From Poindextera sp963719975 (lineage in GTDB: Bacteria > Pseudomonadota > Alphaproteobacteria > Caulobacterales > Caulobacteraceae): a stretch of DNA of 64,000 bases. A program made the position numbers and the translations under genes. The stretch's first letter is position 1, and each line of letters starts with the position of its first letter. Below the pieces are notes generated by a model. It was not told the origin of the DNA and did not search any database. It was given only the letters and a program-made list of their open reading frames with translations. Positions 62,527 to 64,000 of the stretch are shown here, one piece after another. The DNA lies in contig CAVRED010000002.1 in assembly GCA_963719975.1 (NCBI GenBank), forward strand, positions 1 to 64,000. The letters are read 5' to 3'.

Positions 62527-63419
62527 CTAGCGGGCGAGCGCGGCCGAGGCGGCGTCGATTCGCGGCGAATTCGTCGGCCGTCAGGGTCCAGCGCAGCGCG
62601 GCGAGGTTCTCAGTCGCGTGCCTCGCCTTCGACGCGCCCGGGATCGGAATGACGTGGCTGTCGCGCGCGAGCAGCCAGTTCAGGGCGACCTGGCTCTGGC
62701 TCGCCTGACGCGCCTGGCCGATCTCGCCCAGGGCGCGCTGCAGGTCATCGAGCTTGCCGGGCTTGGCCGGGTCGGGCTGGGCGGTCAGGCGGCCGGAGGC
62801 GAGCGGGAAGTAGGCGACCAGGGCCACGTCGAGCTCGCGGCAGGCGTCGAGCACGCCGTTCGTCTCGGCCTGACGGTGCAGCAGGCTGTAGTGGACCTCG
62901 TTGGCCGCGAGCGGGACGTTCGACTTCGCCAGGTGGTCGGCCACCCGCCGCATCTGTTCGGCGCTGAAGTTGCTGACGCCGACGGCCTTGGCCTTGCCGG
63001 ACTTCACCGCCTCCGCGAGCCCGTCAGCGAAGGTCGCCATCTCGGTGAACGGGAAGGGGAAGTGCACATAGTACAGGTCGACTGCGGTCAGGCGCAGGCG
63101 CTCGAGGGACGCATCAAGCGCGGCAATGAGATGCCGCTGCGAGGTGCGCGCCACGAAGGGCGCGAACTTGGTCGCAACGATCGCGCGGCGTCCGTCCTTG
63201 CCGATGCAGTCGCCGATCAGCCGCTCGGACTTGCCGAAGCGCGTAGATCTCGGCCGTGTCGACGAAGTCAACGCCCCCGTCGAGCAGGGTCTTGTAGGTT
63301 TCCAGCACCGCCTCGTCGTTGGCGCCCTGCCGCCAGCGGTTCGTGCCGACGCCCAGAGCGGAGACGGAGAAGCCTGCCCGCCCGAGCGGCCGGGTCGGGC
63401 CTTGTTGCGCGAGATCCAT
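62527..63419 (-). CDS. Aldo/keto reductase (frameshifted)
   Basis: NADPH-dependent carbonyl reductase, TIM barrel, about 297 residues. VSALGVGTNRW, DFVDTAEIY with catalytic Asp and Tyr, IVATKFAPF with the Lys, LYYVHFP with the His, AVGVSNFSAEQMRRV, and the cofactor region VIPIPGASKARHATENLAAL. Frame changes near 63240 (YALRQVRAA / FGKSERLIGD) and 62570; the reconstructed end is RIDAASAALAR at 62527. Substrate unknown. Divergent from the tRNA gene region. Confidence 0.9.
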
Positions 63420-63550
63420 GCCGATCGCCCTCTGTCCACCGCCCGACCTCCAGGGTCGTCACGCCGCCAGGGTTGTCAATTCCCTCGCACGGTTGACGAG
63501 CGGTTGGCGAGATCGTGACCTATATTGCTCCCTCCAGCGCACGGTCCGGA

Positions 63551-63625
63551 TGGGGGATCGTCTAACGGGTAGGACACATGGCTCTGAACCATGGAATGTA
63601 GGATCGTAGCCTACTCCCCCAGCCA
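63551..63625 (+). tRNA. tRNA-Gln (anticodon CTG) with unusual T-loop
   Basis: 75 bases including encoded CCA (63623-63625). Acceptor stem TGGGGGA/TCCCCCA, D-arm GTC-TAACGGGTAG-GAC, anticodon stem CATGG/CCATG with loop CTCTGAA (anticodon CTG), variable loop GAAT, T-stem GTAGG/CCTAC. The T-loop reads ATCGTAG instead of the standard TTCGAAT: positions 54 and 58 are A and T, reversing the usual T54-A58 pair. All stems are perfect, so the gene looks intact; the loop change may be real or a base-calling artefact. Confidence 0.9.
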
Positions 63626-63654
63626 CCCGACCCGGGTCGCCTGAGAGGGCTCTC

Positions 63655-64000
63655 ATGGCGGCTCCAACGATCGCGCAGCTCAAGGCCGCCATCGGCGCGG
63701 GCGACGACGCTGGGTGCCGGGCGCTGATCACCGCTGAGCCGGCGCTGGCGCACGACTGGCGCGCGATCATGGAGGCGGCCCTCTTTGTCGATCTGGAGCT
63801 GCTCGCGCTGCTCCTTGAGGCCGGAGCCGACCCCAACGCGGTGTCGCCGGCCGAGTCGCGGCATCGGCCGTTGCACCGGGCGATCGAGACCAAGGCGTCG
63901 GTCAAGCCGCGCGGCGATCGCGCGGCCGCCGTCACGCTGCTGCTGGATGCCGGGGCGGACATCGACGCGCCGGGCTGCTGGTACGACGGGCGACCGCTCG
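63655..64000 (+). CDS. Ankyrin-repeat protein (partial, right edge)
   Basis: 115 residues visible, open to the window end. MAAPTIAQLKAAIGAGDDAG begins an ankyrin-type helix; LELLALLLEAGADPNAVSP with HRPLHRAIETK and AAVTLLLDAGADIDAPG are canonical repeats (LLLxAGADxxA, PLHxAI). Start ATG at 63655 with GAGAGGG at 63643-63649, 30 bases after the tRNA. Ankyrin repeats mediate protein contacts; partner unknown. No signal peptide. Confidence 0.85.
   Translation, partial: MAAPTIAQLKAAIGAGDDAGCRALITAEPALAHDWRAIMEAALFVDLELLALLLEAGADPNAVSPAESRHRPLHRAIETKASVKPRGDRAAAVTLLLDAGADIDAPGCWYDGRPL

Noticed and set aside
63493..63525. TTGACG ... TATATT as promoter of the tRNA gene
   Set aside because: The spacer is 22 bases, too long for a sigma-70 promoter; a promoter is likely nearby, but these hexamers cannot be paired with confidence.

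Overview
The window looks like chromosomal DNA of a very GC-rich alphaproteobacterium, most likely Caulobacteraceae (Caulobacter/Phenylobacterium type). The evidence is a podJ polarity gene with the family-typical N-terminus and SEL1/peptidoglycan-binding tail, an imuA-imuB-dnaE2 mutasome behind a GAAC-N7-GAAC (alphaproteobacterial LexA) box, a lhr-type helicase plus pdeM pair, ftsEX next to an MJ0042 zinc-ribbon gene, and the tlpA / argH-lptM-lysA arrangement. No phage, transposon or CRISPR array was seen.

Sequence quality decides how to read this window. About two thirds of the recognisable genes are broken by frameshifts. In nearly every case I could resolve, deleting ONE base, usually one that duplicates its neighbour, restores the conserved protein. 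The genes are therefore annotated across frameshifts and the lesions treated as sequencing or assembly insertions, not pseudogenes. Coordinates span the whole gene; positions of breaks are given in each entry.

Layout. 1-5.1 kb: glutamate decarboxylase (cut by the left edge) with a DUF4424 secreted protein upstream, a TIM-barrel amidohydrolase, a small membrane protein, an HNH endonuclease and a 35-residue membrane peptide. 5.2-7.0 kb: tetR-gluQRS and a cold-shock gene. 7.2-10.9 kb: a TlpA thioredoxin gene sharing its start region with the divergent argH-lptM-lysA operon. 10.9-16.1 kb: a hicB-like antitoxin without a toxin, a DinG-type helicase with a degenerate exonuclease-like N-domain, and a porin. 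16.1-19 kb: minus-strand chorismate mutase-hisC-tyrA operon for aromatic amino acids. 19-23.6 kb: chaC, and a minus-strand ftsE-ftsX-ydcF-plsC run, divergent from the zinc-ribbon gene. 23.6-30.4 kb: helicase-pdeM, podJ, DUF486. 30.4-36.1 kb: SOS-controlled imuA-imuB-dnaE2. 36.2-41 kb: kup, a DUF4919 gene, and a TPP riboswitch driving thiC.

41-49.4 kb is an oxidative and lipid accessory stretch: a tyrosinase with its lid-like partner encoded separately, a Baeyer-Villiger monooxygenase overlapping an SCP2-PhyH fusion, DUF1993, a thiolase-like protein lacking the nucleophilic cysteine, a HEAT-repeat protein and an alpha/beta hydrolase with a strong promoter. 49.5-56.3 kb: an RND efflux pump facing a hybrid histidine kinase. 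56.4-58.7 kb: an arsR operon encoding two internally duplicated proteins (tandem SRPBCC and tandem VOC). 58.8-64 kb: acyl-CoA synthetase, amino-acid permease, DUF302, aldo/keto reductase, tRNA-Gln(CUG) and an ankyrin gene cut by the right edge.

The most interesting biology is the SOS mutasome with a REP-like palindrome inside dnaE2, the split tyrosinase, the SCP2-PhyH/BVMO pair, the doubly duplicated arsR operon and a tRNA-Gln with an altered T-loop. I did not find a clearly new defence or mobile system.
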